Source: BPGX01 sp037447455 (lineage in GTDB: Bacteria > Bacteroidota > Bacteroidia > B-17B0 > Aurantibacillaceae). Taken from it: a stretch of 64,000 bases of DNA. The translations under genes were made by a program, and so were the position numbers. Below are positions 46,530-55,978 of the stretch, piece by piece; position 1 is the first letter of the stretch, and each line of letters starts with the position of its first letter. The notes under the pieces are model-generated. The model had not been told where the DNA came from, ran no database searches, and worked only from the letters and a program-made list of their open reading frames with translations. The stretch spans positions 62,001-126,000 of the forward strand of contig JBBIGQ010000001.1 in NCBI GenBank assembly GCA_037447455.1, read 5' to 3'.

Positions 46530-48926
46530 ATGAATAAAAGAATTTTTATTTGTGGATTAATAGTTATTTTATTTTCCAATATCCTTTTTGCTCAAAAAAG
46601 AAAAGGACAAACCACTCAGGTAGAAAGAGATATTAACACCGATTCGCTGACCCATTATATTCTAAAAGAAATCAATCAATTCAGAAAAAAGAATCGTTTA
46701 GATACTTTTGAAATACACGATAGATTAACGAAATCTGCCTATATGAGTGCAGAAGATTTGAGTGATGAAAAAAAATCAAAAGCAGATGCAAAAGAATTAC
46801 CTAAATACCTGAAATCAGCGGGATTGACCAACAAAGCCGAACAACTTGCCGGAAGCAATCCGTTGGTAAAAAGCAAAAAAGACGTGGCTTACAAAGAAAT
46901 AGCCCAAAACATTACAGCCAAATGGATAAACGGTCAAAAAGAAAAATTAATTTTATTAAATCCCAAATATGTTTATGTAGGAATAGGTATGTTTCCGGAT
47001 GTTGATTTCAAAAAATTATATATTTCTGCCATCTTCGCAGGTTACGATATTTCTAATGAAGGTGCTGCACACAAAAAAGAAATAAAACCTTCTTACAATA
47101 AATTATCTAAAAAATTCAACGCCCCTAATGATAAAAAATGTAAGAATTGCAAAGCGTTCAAAAATTATGATTTATTGCATCAGGGACTATATGTTGAAAA
47201 TGGAAAAATATATTTGAAATACAATAATCTCAAAGAACTCAAACGCTTGTTGAAAAAACCAAAAGATGGAATTGCCGTAGATATTGTTCAGAGAAGCCAA
47301 TACACAAAATCAGAATATAATATCGTTGACAACAACCTTTTGAACAAAGGAATTATGCAAAAAGTAATTTTCAAAGATAAATTGTTTTCTTCTAATAAAC
47401 TATTAGATAAAAAAGACCAGAAAAAGAATAAAAAATCAAACGAAATTTTAGTAGAAGTCGGAAAAGTCCCTAAAAATCTCAAAGGAGAATATGAATTGAA
47501 TCTTTTAATTATTCAGGACAATACTATATGTAAAACCATTACGCAATCATTTACAGAATTATTTAATCAGGAAGGAGAGTTTAATAGCGGTGTATTACCA
47601 ATGGATGCAAAAGTTAAAGAGAATAAACCATTTGTCCCTACAGCAGAAAGCAACTTAATTACTTTTATCATTCCATTTGAAAAAAATAAATACGATTACA
47701 AACAAGAAGACATTCAGCCCTTGATTGATGCACTGGATGAGCCCGATTATATTATTGAAGGGCTTTATATTTATGCGTATTCATCAATTGAAGGCGATTC
47801 GGCGGCAAATGCTAAATTACAAATCAAACGTGCCGAAAGCGTAGCAAAAGTACTACAAGACAAGCAAAGTGTAAAAGTAAAACCAGTGATAATAACCAAC
47901 GACAGCTGGAATTTGTTTATGTTAGAAAACGAAGACGGCCCTTATGCTTCATTAGTCGCAATGGGCAAAAAGAAAGCCATTCAAAAAATCAATAGTGATA
48001 AAAATCTTTTGAAAGAATTAGATCCCATATTAGCAAGAGAACGATTTGCTCAGGTAGTAATGGACGTTACGTATGATATTTCCGGAAACAAAGAACAAAA
48101 GTATACCTATGCTATGCTGAAAAAATCCGTAAAATCAGCTGATACAGCACGTGCATTCAAAATTTTACAATACATTTTTACTAATATAAAAAACAACAAA
48201 TATCCTAAAACCCTGTTGGATACCCTGAATATTCCTGTTTCAAAAGAAAACATTCCTTTTACCAATAATCTTGTTTACTTTAAGTATCAACTGAACAATA
48301 CGCTCGCAGACAATGATGCGGAGATATTAAAGAAGAATTTTGAATTAGATAATACGAATCCTGTTTTACAATACAACGCTCTCTTTGCCAAAATCAAAAC
48401 CGACACCACGATTGGAAACAAAGACACTCAACAAAAAATTCAACAAGAAATAGAAAATTTAAGCAAAACCAATCTGGATAAAATTTTAATCAACAATCTT
48501 AATGCCGAATGGCAATTCAAATTGATTGACTATTACGATACCATCCCCAATAGCGAAGCACAAATTGAAACTTGTTTGAATAACATTAAAAAATACTACA
48601 ACATAGAAGAGGCATCCTGGCAAAACTCTGTCAAATTAGCCAACATATTTGCCCGTGCTAAACTTTATTGGGATGCTGCTAATGTATTAGAACCACTGCT
48701 TACCTCTAATGATGTGAATGAAAAAATCGTATTCAATTACATCAGTATTGCTTCTCATTTACCAGAAAAATTTCACTCCCGATATTTTACCAAAGCAATG
48801 CAATTAGCCCGAAAGTATGCCCCCGATAGATTTTGTAAATTATTTGGAAAACCCTATTTATCTTTTCAGATATTGGAAAATCCGGGGATTAAAAAAGAAT
48901 TTATGCAATCCAATTGTGAAAAATAA
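46530..48926 (+). CDS. Exported CAP-domain + OmpA-like protein, unknown function
   Basis: 798 aa. Signal peptide about 1-21. Residues about 36-175 resemble a CAP/SCP domain (YILKEINQFRKKNRLDTFEIHDRLTKSAYMSAEDL). A linker holds CKNC (204-207). About 375-450 resembles an OmpA-like peptidoglycan-binding fold (IEGLYIYAYSSIEGD...AKLQIKRAESVAKVL). The last 250 residues are helical and repeat-like. Domain assignments are by eye. The combination suggests a periplasmic, cell-wall-linked protein. It follows the sugar aminotransferase by 8 nt; its stop codon abuts the SRP RNA 3' end on the other strand. Confidence 0.65.
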   Translation: MNKRIFICGLIVILFSNILFAQKRKGQTTQVERDINTDSLTHYILKEINQFRKKNRLDTFEIHDRLTKSAYMSAEDLSDEKKSKADAKELPKYLKSAGLTNKAEQLAGSNPLVKSKKDVAYKEIAQNITAKWINGQKEKLILLNPKYVYVGIGMFPDVDFKKLYISAIFAGYDISNEGAAHKKEIKPSYNKLSKKFNAPNDKKCKNCKAFKNYDLLHQGLYVENGKIYLKYNNLKELKRLLKKPKDGIAVDIVQRSQYTKSEYNIVDNNLLNKGIMQKVIFKDKLFSSNKLLDKKDQKKNKKSNEILVEVGKVPKNLKGEYELNLLIIQDNTICKTITQSFTELFNQEGEFNSGVLPMDAKVKENKPFVPTAESNLITFIIPFEKNKYDYKQEDIQPLIDALDEPDYIIEGLYIYAYSSIEGDSAANAKLQIKRAESVAKVLQDKQSVKVKPVIITNDSWNLFMLENEDGPYASLVAMGKKKAIQKINSDKNLLKELDPILARERFAQVVMDVTYDISGNKEQKYTYAMLKKSVKSADTARAFKILQYIFTNIKNNKYPKTLLDTLNIPVSKENIPFTNNLVYFKYQLNNTLADNDAEILKKNFELDNTNPVLQYNALFAKIKTDTTIGNKDTQQKIQQEIENLSKTNLDKILINNLNAEWQFKLIDYYDTIPNSEAQIETCLNNIKKYYNIEEASWQNSVKLANIFARAKLYWDAANVLEPLLTSNDVNEKIVFNYISIASHLPEKFHSRYFTKAMQLARKYAPDRFCKLFGKPYLSFQILENPGIKKEFMQSNCEK

Positions 48927-49028
48927 AAAAGGGCAAGCTGACTTCATCGCACCGCTACAACCGCCTTACCCTTGCTTTGTTCCCAACCTGGGGGGATTCG
49001 GCAGGAGCTGGTCGTGAAGGACTTGCCC
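48925..49028 (-). ncRNA. ffs: Small signal recognition particle RNA (4.5S type)
   Basis: On the minus strand the transcript starts GGGCAAG near 49028 and ends CUUGCCC at 48931, followed by a U run, so the two ends pair. The apical helix 8 reads C-AGG-UUG-GGAA-CAA-AGCA-AG: a GGAA tetraloop (forward 48980-48983), a UUG/CAA stem and the conserved AGG/AGCA internal loop that binds Ffh. About 100 nt, the size of bacterial small SRP RNA. The U-rich terminator overlaps the stop codon of the convergent CAP/OmpA-like gene. The RNA guides membrane proteins to SecYEG/YidC. Confidence 0.93.
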
Positions 49029-49032
49029 GCCG

Positions 49033-49064
49033 CAATATTAGATAAATTATTGCAGCCCTGCAAA
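49033..49064 (-). promoter_or_regulatory. SRP RNA promoter
   Basis: On the minus strand TTTG (49061-49064), a 20-nt spacer, then TAATATTG (49033-49040), giving a start at about 49028, exactly where the paired RNA end begins. Confidence 0.7.
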
Positions 49065-49253
49065 CAAATTCAATAAATAGTAAACTTAAAAGAGAGACGG
49101 ATTGCAGAACTAAAACACACCACCTTCCTAACAAAACTTACTTTTGAAACAATACCTCTCTCTCCTTACTTATGATATACTTATGATATAAATCACGATT
49201 TTATTTAGAATAATTTTAAATAAATAAAAATCTTAAAAAACTCTAAATTTTTC

Positions 49254-49285
49254 TTGTTTCGTAAAACTTAAATGCAATATATTTG
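49254..49285 (+). promoter_or_regulatory. Alternative complex III (act) operon promoter and long leader
   Basis: TTG (49254-49256), a 21-nt spacer and a perfect TATATTTG (49278-49285). The actA ATG that fits the signal peptide is at 49428, so the leader is about 135 nt, much longer than the 10-25 nt of most genes here. The other bases between 49065 and 49427 are A+T-rich and show no ORF or clear RNA fold. Confidence 0.6.
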
Positions 49286-49427
49286 CCCCCACTAAAAATT
49301 TCTTGTGGACATTCATTGGAACATTTTAGTTCAAATCTCAACAAAACTTTCTCAAAAACGTTCTGTAAATAAACCATTTCAACAGTCCTTTTCAACTTCT
49401 AATTCAATCTTTCAAAATATCTGGTCT

Positions 49428-50705
49428 ATGAATTTCAAAAGTATCGTTTGTTTATTTTTCTTTTTAGCAAGTCAATTTTTCTTAGCACAAAATGCCGATA
49501 ATGGTGCTAAATTATTTAAACAAAATTGTGCCGTTTGCCACTCTTCGCATACCGATCAAAAACTAACAGGTCCCGGATTAAAAGGTGTATTTGACAGAGT
49601 GCCTAAGCCCGCTGATGAATGGTTAATAAAATGGACTTTGAACAACGAAAAACTCATCAAATCCGGCGACGCGTACGCAAATAAAATATATAATGAATAC
49701 AATAAAGCAGCAATGACTGTTTTTGAAGGACAACTCTCCGAAAATGATGTAAAAGATATTTTGGCCTTCTTAAAAGCCCCACCACCCGCTGCAAAAAATG
49801 CCCCAGTAGCACAAGCATCTTCTAATCAACCCACTTCTACCGAAGAAACTAAAAATAAAGGAAGCAACTACCTTTTAATTTTCCTTGTATTATTTGTATT
49901 GGCAGTACTTTGGATTTCCTTACGCAATGTGCGCATTGCCATGGGAAATGTAGTAAATGCCAAAACAGGTAAGCCCATTTATGAACCCAAAACCATCAGC
50001 GAAGAAATAAAAGAATGGTTAATTAAAAACAACAGATTGGTATTTGTATGTTCTATTATTATTGTTTTTATTGGAATGAAATCTTGCTGGGATGCTTTAT
50101 GGAACGTAGGTGTATACTATGATTGGAAAACACAAAAAGGATACAAACCCGAACAACCTATTAAATTTTCCCATAAAATCCACGCCGGTGATAATGAAAT
50201 TGCCTGCCAATATTGCCACAATGGTGTTGAAAAATCCCGACATTCTGGAATTCCAACTGTAAATATCTGTATGAACTGCCACAAAGGTATTCAGGAAGGA
50301 CCTACAACCGGTAAAACAGAAATTGCAAAAATTTACGCTGCCGCTGGCTACGACCCCTCAACTGGTAAATACGACCCTTCAAAAGCCAATCCTATTCGTT
50401 GGATAAAAGTATATAACCTTCCAGATCATGTTTATTTTAGCCATCAACAACACGTTGTAGTCGGTAAATTAGAATGCGAAAAATGCCACGGCAATATAAA
50501 AGAAATGGATGTGATTGAACAAAAAAATCCGCTCACTATGAAATGGTGTATCAATTGTCACCGTGAAACCGAAGTTCAAATGACCGGCAATCCTTATTAC
50601 GACCGCTTGCACGCTTACTTAAAAGAAAAATATAAAGGTAAAAGAGATGTCAAATTCACCGTTGAAAAAATTGGTGGATTAGAGTGTGGTAAATGCCATT
50701 ACTAA
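49428..50705 (+). CDS. actA: Alternative complex III subunit A: multiheme cytochrome c
   Basis: 425 aa from ATG 49428 (MNFKSIVCLFFFLASQFFLAQ signal peptide); a longer GTG reading from 49305 adds a leader unlike a protein. Six CxxCH motifs: CAVCH (34-38) in a mono-heme N-terminal domain, then, after a membrane anchor (about 145-165), CQYCH, CMNCH, CEKCH, CINCH and a final CGKCH. The last five are the classic pentaheme ActA. ACIII oxidises menaquinol and passes electrons to cytochrome c or an oxidase. First gene of actABCDEF. Confidence 0.95.
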   Translation: MNFKSIVCLFFFLASQFFLAQNADNGAKLFKQNCAVCHSSHTDQKLTGPGLKGVFDRVPKPADEWLIKWTLNNEKLIKSGDAYANKIYNEYNKAAMTVFEGQLSENDVKDILAFLKAPPPAAKNAPVAQASSNQPTSTEETKNKGSNYLLIFLVLFVLAVLWISLRNVRIAMGNVVNAKTGKPIYEPKTISEEIKEWLIKNNRLVFVCSIIIVFIGMKSCWDALWNVGVYYDWKTQKGYKPEQPIKFSHKIHAGDNEIACQYCHNGVEKSRHSGIPTVNICMNCHKGIQEGPTTGKTEIAKIYAAAGYDPSTGKYDPSKANPIRWIKVYNLPDHVYFSHQQHVVVGKLECEKCHGNIKEMDVIEQKNPLTMKWCINCHRETEVQMTGNPYYDRLHAYLKEKYKGKRDVKFTVEKIGGLECGKCHY

Positions 50706-50726
50706 AATTTTAATTAAAAAAAGGAT

Positions 50727-53700
50727 ATGATGCCATACAATAATAATTCAAAACACAAAAAATACTGGAGAGGATTACCAGAACTTCATCAAAGTGAAGA
50801 GTTCTTAAAACAATCTGAAAATGAATTTGCTGAAGAATTACCGATTGGAGAATCTTCCCAAGAAACATTGAAAACTACCAGAAGGGATTTCTTAAAACTC
50901 ATGGGATTTAGCACTGCCGCAGTGGCACTTGCATCCTGTGAAACGCCTGTAAATCGTGTAGTTCCCTATGTTGTTAAACCAGAAGAAATTATCCCCGGCA
51001 TACCCAACTACTATGCTTCTACCTTTTACAATGGGCACGATTTTGCTTCTATCCTTGTAAAAACCAGAGAAGGACGCCCTATTAAAGTAGACGGTAATGA
51101 ATTATCTTCCATCAATAAAGGAAAAACAACCGCCAGAACACAAGCTTCTATCCTTGGACTATACGATGGTGCAAGATTAACCGCACCGCTCATAAACGGA
51201 AAAAGTACCAGTTGGAAAGAAGTTGACACACAAGTAAAAAAAGCCCTTGGAGAAGGTTCTGTAAGATTATTAACTTCCACAGTTATTAGCCCTTCTCTTA
51301 AAAATTTAATACAGGAATTATCCGCAACTATCAGTGATTTCAAGCACATTCAATGGGACGAAGTATCCTATTCTGCCATTCGTTCTGCCCACCAAAAATT
51401 AATTGGCAAGTCCATTATCCCAGAATATCATTTTGATAAAGCCAAAGTAATTGTGGGCATTGCTTGTGACTTTTTAGGTAATTGGCTCAATCCCGTTGAA
51501 TTTTCAAGAGAATATGCCCATAATAGAAAAGTTTCCAAAGCATCTGCTGAGATGAATCGTCATTTCCAATTTGAATCTAACATGTCTCTGACTGGGGCAA
51601 ATGCAGATTATCGTTACATGGTAAAACCATCGGAGTTTGGAAAAACATTAGTGACACTTTACAATGCAGTAGCAGAAAAATTAGGTTCATCTAAACTGGC
51701 AGACGCAGGTATTCAAGATAAAACATTATTGAGTGCAATTGATAAAGCAGCAAAAGAACTGGTAGAAAATAAATCCCGCTCTTTAGTAGTTTGTGGTGTA
51801 AATGATGAAAATTTACAAGCGCTGACCATTGGCATCAACCAATTATTAGAAAACTACGGCAGTTCTATAGATACCAATATAACTTACAATTTAAAATCCG
51901 GCAATGATACAGATTTTCTGACCCTAATTGATGAAATGAACGCTGGAAAAGTAAAAACTCTCATTACCTATCAAGTCAACCCATTGTATTCTGCACCTAC
52001 ATTTACGAAGTTTGCTGATGCTTATTCAAAAGTAAACAACAGAATACATGCTTCAAATTATCTAGATGAAACGGCTCAAAAAGCCACTATTGTATTAGCC
52101 AACCATCATTATTTAGAATCCTGGGGAGACGCACAACCCAAATCCAATCTTTATACATTGCAACAACCCGTTATTCGTCCGGTATTTGCAGCACCTAAAT
52201 ATGAAGGCACGCGTCAATTTGAAGAAAATCTTTTGATTTGGACAGGAAAACAAGAAGATTATTATACCTATATCAGAAATTACTGGAAAAACAACTTATT
52301 TACATTACAGAATAAAGATACCGATTTTGAAAACTTTTGGGTTAATTCATTGCACGATGGTATTTTTGAATTAACGACAACTCAAAGCACAGAAGCATTT
52401 GTAAAAGAAAATAAAACAAGTAAAAAAGAAAATAATACAGAACCTGCTTCCGAAACAAAAACAGACATTTCTGAATTTGCTTCAAAAGCAGTGGCTACCA
52501 AGTCCAGTGAATTTGAACTAATGGTGTATGAAAAAGTAGGCATGGGAAATGGTTCACAAGCCAATAACCCATGGTTAATGGAACTGCCGGATCCAATTTC
52601 AAAAACAGTATGGGACAACTACATTACCGTTGCTCTGGAAGACATGGATAAATTCGGTTTTGAAAAAATGCTGCGTCAGGATAAAGATGGAAGTATTGCT
52701 ACCATTGAATTAAATGGTGTACAAGTAGAAGTGCCTGTTCTCCCTCAACCCGGTCAGAAGCCCGGCACTATTGGATTAGCATTAGGTTATGGCCGAAATG
52801 CAGAAACACTTAAAGTAGCCCACAAGGTTGGAGCAAATGCATTCCAATTTATTCAAAATAATAACGGCCACTTTTCTAATGTAGCAATAGGTGTAAAAAT
52901 TTCTAATACTGGTAAAAAGCACGAGTTTGCACAAAATCAGTTGCAACACACCGTAATGGGAAGAGAGGAATGGTTTTTAAGAGAAGTTTCTCTTCCTGAA
53001 TTCAAAGAAAAAGATATAGAAGCATTTAACCCAACAGTAGCACTTTTAACAGCAGAGGGCAAAAAGCCCGTTACAGAAGTTGATTTATGGGATGCCCATC
53101 CACGTCCTAATCACAAATGGGGCATGACTATTGACATGAACGCCTGTATAGGTTGTTCAGCTTGTGTAGTGGCCTGTTCTATTGAAAATAATGTTCATGT
53201 AGTCGGTAAAGAAGAAGTGAGAAAAACCAGAGACATGTTCTGGTTAAGAATTGACCGTTACTATTCCTCTGACATGACCAGAAAGAAAGCGGAAGAAGAA
53301 GGAGTGGGCTACAAAGAAATGAATCTGGAAATGGAAAATCCTTCGGTCAATCCGAAAGTTACTTTCCAGCCCATTATGTGTCAACACTGTAATCATGCAC
53401 CTTGCGAAACCGTTTGCCCAGTATTAGCCACAGCACATAGCACCGAAGGATTGAATCAAATGGTATACAACCGTTGTGTCGGCACACGTTATTGTGCGAA
53501 TAACTGTCCTTTCAAAGTTCGTCGTTTCAATTGGTTTAATTATGCAGAAAACTGGCGATTTAAAGATGTGAATCCTGCTGCTCAGGAGTTAAGCAGAATG
53601 GTGCTTAACCCGGATGTTACTGTGAGAAGCAGAGGGGTAATTGAAAAATGCTCTATGTGTCAGCAAAGAATACAGGCAGGCAAGTTACAAGCAAAGAAAG

Positions 53701-53975
53701 AAAACAGAACACTGCAAGATAAAGATATTCAAACCGCCTGTCAGCAAGCATGTCCTACGAATGCAATTATTTTTGGCGATTTGAATGATGAAAATTCAGA
53801 AGTCGTTGCATGGAGAAAAAATGAAAGAAATTATTTATTACTGGAAGAATTGGGTATTAGACCAACGGTTTCTTACTTATTAAAAGTTCGTAATGTAGAC
53901 GAGCCATTATTAGATTGGAATGAAGAATTGTGGTTAGAGAAAAAAGAAACAAAAGACGAAGCACATCACAGTTAA
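50727..53975 (+). CDS. actB: Alternative complex III subunit B: molybdopterin-like domain fused to Fe-S domain
   Basis: 1082 aa. Tat-type signal TTRRDFLKLMGFSTAAVALASC followed by a lipobox Cys, so an exported lipoprotein. Residues about 75-790 form the B1 molybdopterin-oxidoreductase-like part, which in this family has lost the cofactor. The C-terminal B2 part has four Cys clusters: CIGCSACVVAC, CQHCNHAPCETVCPV, CVGTRYCANNCPF and CSMCQQRIQ...CQQACP, enough for three [4Fe-4S] and one [3Fe-4S]. Electron wire of the complex. 21 nt after actA. Confidence 0.96.
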   Translation: MMPYNNNSKHKKYWRGLPELHQSEEFLKQSENEFAEELPIGESSQETLKTTRRDFLKLMGFSTAAVALASCETPVNRVVPYVVKPEEIIPGIPNYYASTFYNGHDFASILVKTREGRPIKVDGNELSSINKGKTTARTQASILGLYDGARLTAPLINGKSTSWKEVDTQVKKALGEGSVRLLTSTVISPSLKNLIQELSATISDFKHIQWDEVSYSAIRSAHQKLIGKSIIPEYHFDKAKVIVGIACDFLGNWLNPVEFSREYAHNRKVSKASAEMNRHFQFESNMSLTGANADYRYMVKPSEFGKTLVTLYNAVAEKLGSSKLADAGIQDKTLLSAIDKAAKELVENKSRSLVVCGVNDENLQALTIGINQLLENYGSSIDTNITYNLKSGNDTDFLTLIDEMNAGKVKTLITYQVNPLYSAPTFTKFADAYSKVNNRIHASNYLDETAQKATIVLANHHYLESWGDAQPKSNLYTLQQPVIRPVFAAPKYEGTRQFEENLLIWTGKQEDYYTYIRNYWKNNLFTLQNKDTDFENFWVNSLHDGIFELTTTQSTEAFVKENKTSKKENNTEPASETKTDISEFASKAVATKSSEFELMVYEKVGMGNGSQANNPWLMELPDPISKTVWDNYITVALEDMDKFGFEKMLRQDKDGSIATIELNGVQVEVPVLPQPGQKPGTIGLALGYGRNAETLKVAHKVGANAFQFIQNNNGHFSNVAIGVKISNTGKKHEFAQNQLQHTVMGREEWFLREVSLPEFKEKDIEAFNPTVALLTAEGKKPVTEVDLWDAHPRPNHKWGMTIDMNACIGCSACVVACSIENNVHVVGKEEVRKTRDMFWLRIDRYYSSDMTRKKAEEEGVGYKEMNLEMENPSVNPKVTFQPIMCQHCNHAPCETVCPVLATAHSTEGLNQMVYNRCVGTRYCANNCPFKVRRFNWFNYAENWRFKDVNPAAQELSRMVLNPDVTVRSRGVIEKCSMCQQRIQAGKLQAKKENRTLQDKDIQTACQQACPTNAIIFGDLNDENSEVVAWRKNERNYLLLEELGIRPTVSYLLKVRNVDEPLLDWNEELWLEKKETKDEAHHS

Positions 53976-54004
53976 TAATAATAAGAACTTAAAATAAAAA
54001 AATT

Positions 54005-55408
54005 ATGCACGCAGAATCAGAAATAAGAACGCCCCTGATATTGGGCAATAAAACCTACAAACAAATCACAGATGATATTATCGCACCGATTGAAGGAAAA
54101 ACCAGTAAATGGTGGTATTTTTTATTTACCGTAGCTGTGCTGACTGCTCTGTGGGGAATAGCCTCTTTCACTTATACAATTGGTGAAGGTATTGGAACAT
54201 GGGGTTCGAACAACTCTGTGGATTGGGCATGGGATATTACCAATTTCGTTTGGTGGATTGGTATTGGGCACGCAGGTACCTTAATCTCTGCCGTTCTTTT
54301 GCTATTCAGACAAAAATGGAGAATGGCCATTAGCCGCGCTGCCGAAGCGATGACAATCTTCGCCGTAATCAATGCCGGCTTATATGTTTCTTTACACACG
54401 GGGCGTCCATGGGTGGACTACTGGTTGTTCCCATTACCTAATCAATTTGGTTCACTTTGGCCTAATTTCAATTCGCCTTTATTGTGGGATGTGTTTGCAG
54501 TAACAACTTACATGACCGTATCCATTGTCTTTTGGTATATTGGGTTAATCCCTGATTTTGCTACCATAAGAGATAGAATGGTACATAAGGGTTGGAAGAA
54601 ATTTTACAGTATTTTGAGTTTTGGTTGGGGCGGAAGAGTAAAGCATTGGCAACGTTTTGAAGAAGTATCTCTGGTGTTGGCTGGACTTTCTACTCCGCTT
54701 GTATTCTCAGTGCACTCCATCGTATCATTTGACTTTGCCACATCTATTTTACCCGGCTGGCATACGACTATTTTCCCGCCTTATTTTGTTTCTGGTGCAG
54801 TGTTTTCAGGTTTTGCAATGGTATTAACCTTAATGTTAGTAATTCGAAAGGCCTATAAACTTGAACAATATCTGACGATTAAACATATTGAATACATGAA
54901 TATACTCATAATAGTAACCGGTTCTATTGTAGGAGTAGCTTATTTGACAGAATTGTTTATGGCATGGTACAGTGGTGTAGAATTTGAGCAATACGCCTTC
55001 TTGAACAGAGCAACCGGACCAATGGCATGGAGTTATTGGGCGATGATGACTTGTAATGTAATTTCACCACAATTATTCTGGATTAAGAAAATAAGAACAT
55101 CTTTTCTGGCTACTTTTATTTTATCCATTGTTGTAAACATTGGTATGTGGTTTGAACGTTTTGTAATTATTGTTCCTACCTTGTGTAGAACTTTTTTACC
55201 TTCTTCCTGGGCAACTTATACACCTTCATTTGTAGATGTTGGAATGTTTATTGGCACATTAGGATTTTTTGGTGTGTTATTCTTATTGTTCTCCAGATAT
55301 TTCCCTGTTATTGCTATCGCTGAAACCAAAACAATTCTGAAAACTTCCGGAGAAAATTTCAAGAAATTAGCAGCAGAACATAAGCACCAAAATGTTGAAC
55401 AACATTAA
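54005..55408 (+). CDS. actC: Alternative complex III subunit C: NrfD-like quinol-binding membrane protein
   Basis: 467 aa with about ten membrane segments, NrfD/PsrC family. Typical stretches: WWIGIGHAGTLISAVLLLFRQ, SLHTGRPW, LSTPLVFSVHSIVSFDFA and ELFMAWYSG. It houses the menaquinol site on the periplasmic side and sits next to ActB in the complex. 29 nt after actB. Confidence 0.96.
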   Translation: MHAESEIRTPLILGNKTYKQITDDIIAPIEGKTSKWWYFLFTVAVLTALWGIASFTYTIGEGIGTWGSNNSVDWAWDITNFVWWIGIGHAGTLISAVLLLFRQKWRMAISRAAEAMTIFAVINAGLYVSLHTGRPWVDYWLFPLPNQFGSLWPNFNSPLLWDVFAVTTYMTVSIVFWYIGLIPDFATIRDRMVHKGWKKFYSILSFGWGGRVKHWQRFEEVSLVLAGLSTPLVFSVHSIVSFDFATSILPGWHTTIFPPYFVSGAVFSGFAMVLTLMLVIRKAYKLEQYLTIKHIEYMNILIIVTGSIVGVAYLTELFMAWYSGVEFEQYAFLNRATGPMAWSYWAMMTCNVISPQLFWIKKIRTSFLATFILSIVVNIGMWFERFVIIVPTLCRTFLPSSWATYTPSFVDVGMFIGTLGFFGVLFLLFSRYFPVIAIAETKTILKTSGENFKKLAAEHKHQNVEQH

Positions 55409-55423
55409 TTAAAACTAACTAGT

Positions 55424-55972
55424 ATGTTGAAGAAAAATAAAATTCATTTAATGTTCGGAGATGAAGAACCGCTGATGAAAACGGTTCATCAATTAAGACA
55501 AGCAGGAATAAGAATTAAAGACGCCTTTACACCATTCCCTGTACATGGATTAGATGCAGCAATAGGAATTCCTAGAACAAGAATTGCCATTGCTTCTTTC
55601 TTATTCGGTATCTCCGGGACCTCCCTTGCTACATTAATGATGTGGTACATGATGATTTATGATTGGCCTATTGATATAGGAGGTAAACCCAATTGGGCTT
55701 ATTATTATAACCTTCCTGCATTTATACCCATTACATTTGAAAGTACAGTATTCTGTGCAGCACATTTGATGGTATTAACCTACTTACTTTCTTCATGGTT
55801 GTTACCAGGTGTCTCTCCAAAAAATCCAGACACTAGAACAACTGATGATAAATTTATGTTGTATCTTGAATTAACAGATGAACAAACCAAACAAGCAGAA
55901 GAAATTGCAAGAAAAAACGGAGTAGAAGAAATCAATCATAAAGGCGAACTTTACATTGAACCAAAATATTAA
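55424..55972 (+). CDS. actD: Alternative complex III subunit D (DUF3341)
   Basis: 182 aa. N-terminal cytosolic segment (IHLMFGDEEPLMKTVHQLRQAGIRIKDAFTPFPVHGLDAA), two membrane segments (about 58-82 and 105-125), and a short acidic tail. This is the standard ActD pattern; the protein is a structural subunit. 15 nt after actC, 6 nt before actE. Confidence 0.94.
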   Translation: MLKKNKIHLMFGDEEPLMKTVHQLRQAGIRIKDAFTPFPVHGLDAAIGIPRTRIAIASFLFGISGTSLATLMMWYMMIYDWPIDIGGKPNWAYYYNLPAFIPITFESTVFCAAHLMVLTYLLSSWLLPGVSPKNPDTRTTDDKFMLYLELTDEQTKQAEEIARKNGVEEINHKGELYIEPKY

Positions 55973-55978
55973 AATTTT

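Noticed and set aside
48817..49017. 66-codon plus-strand frame running through the SRP RNA region
   Set aside because: It is the complement of the SRP RNA and overlaps the end of the CAP/OmpA-like gene.
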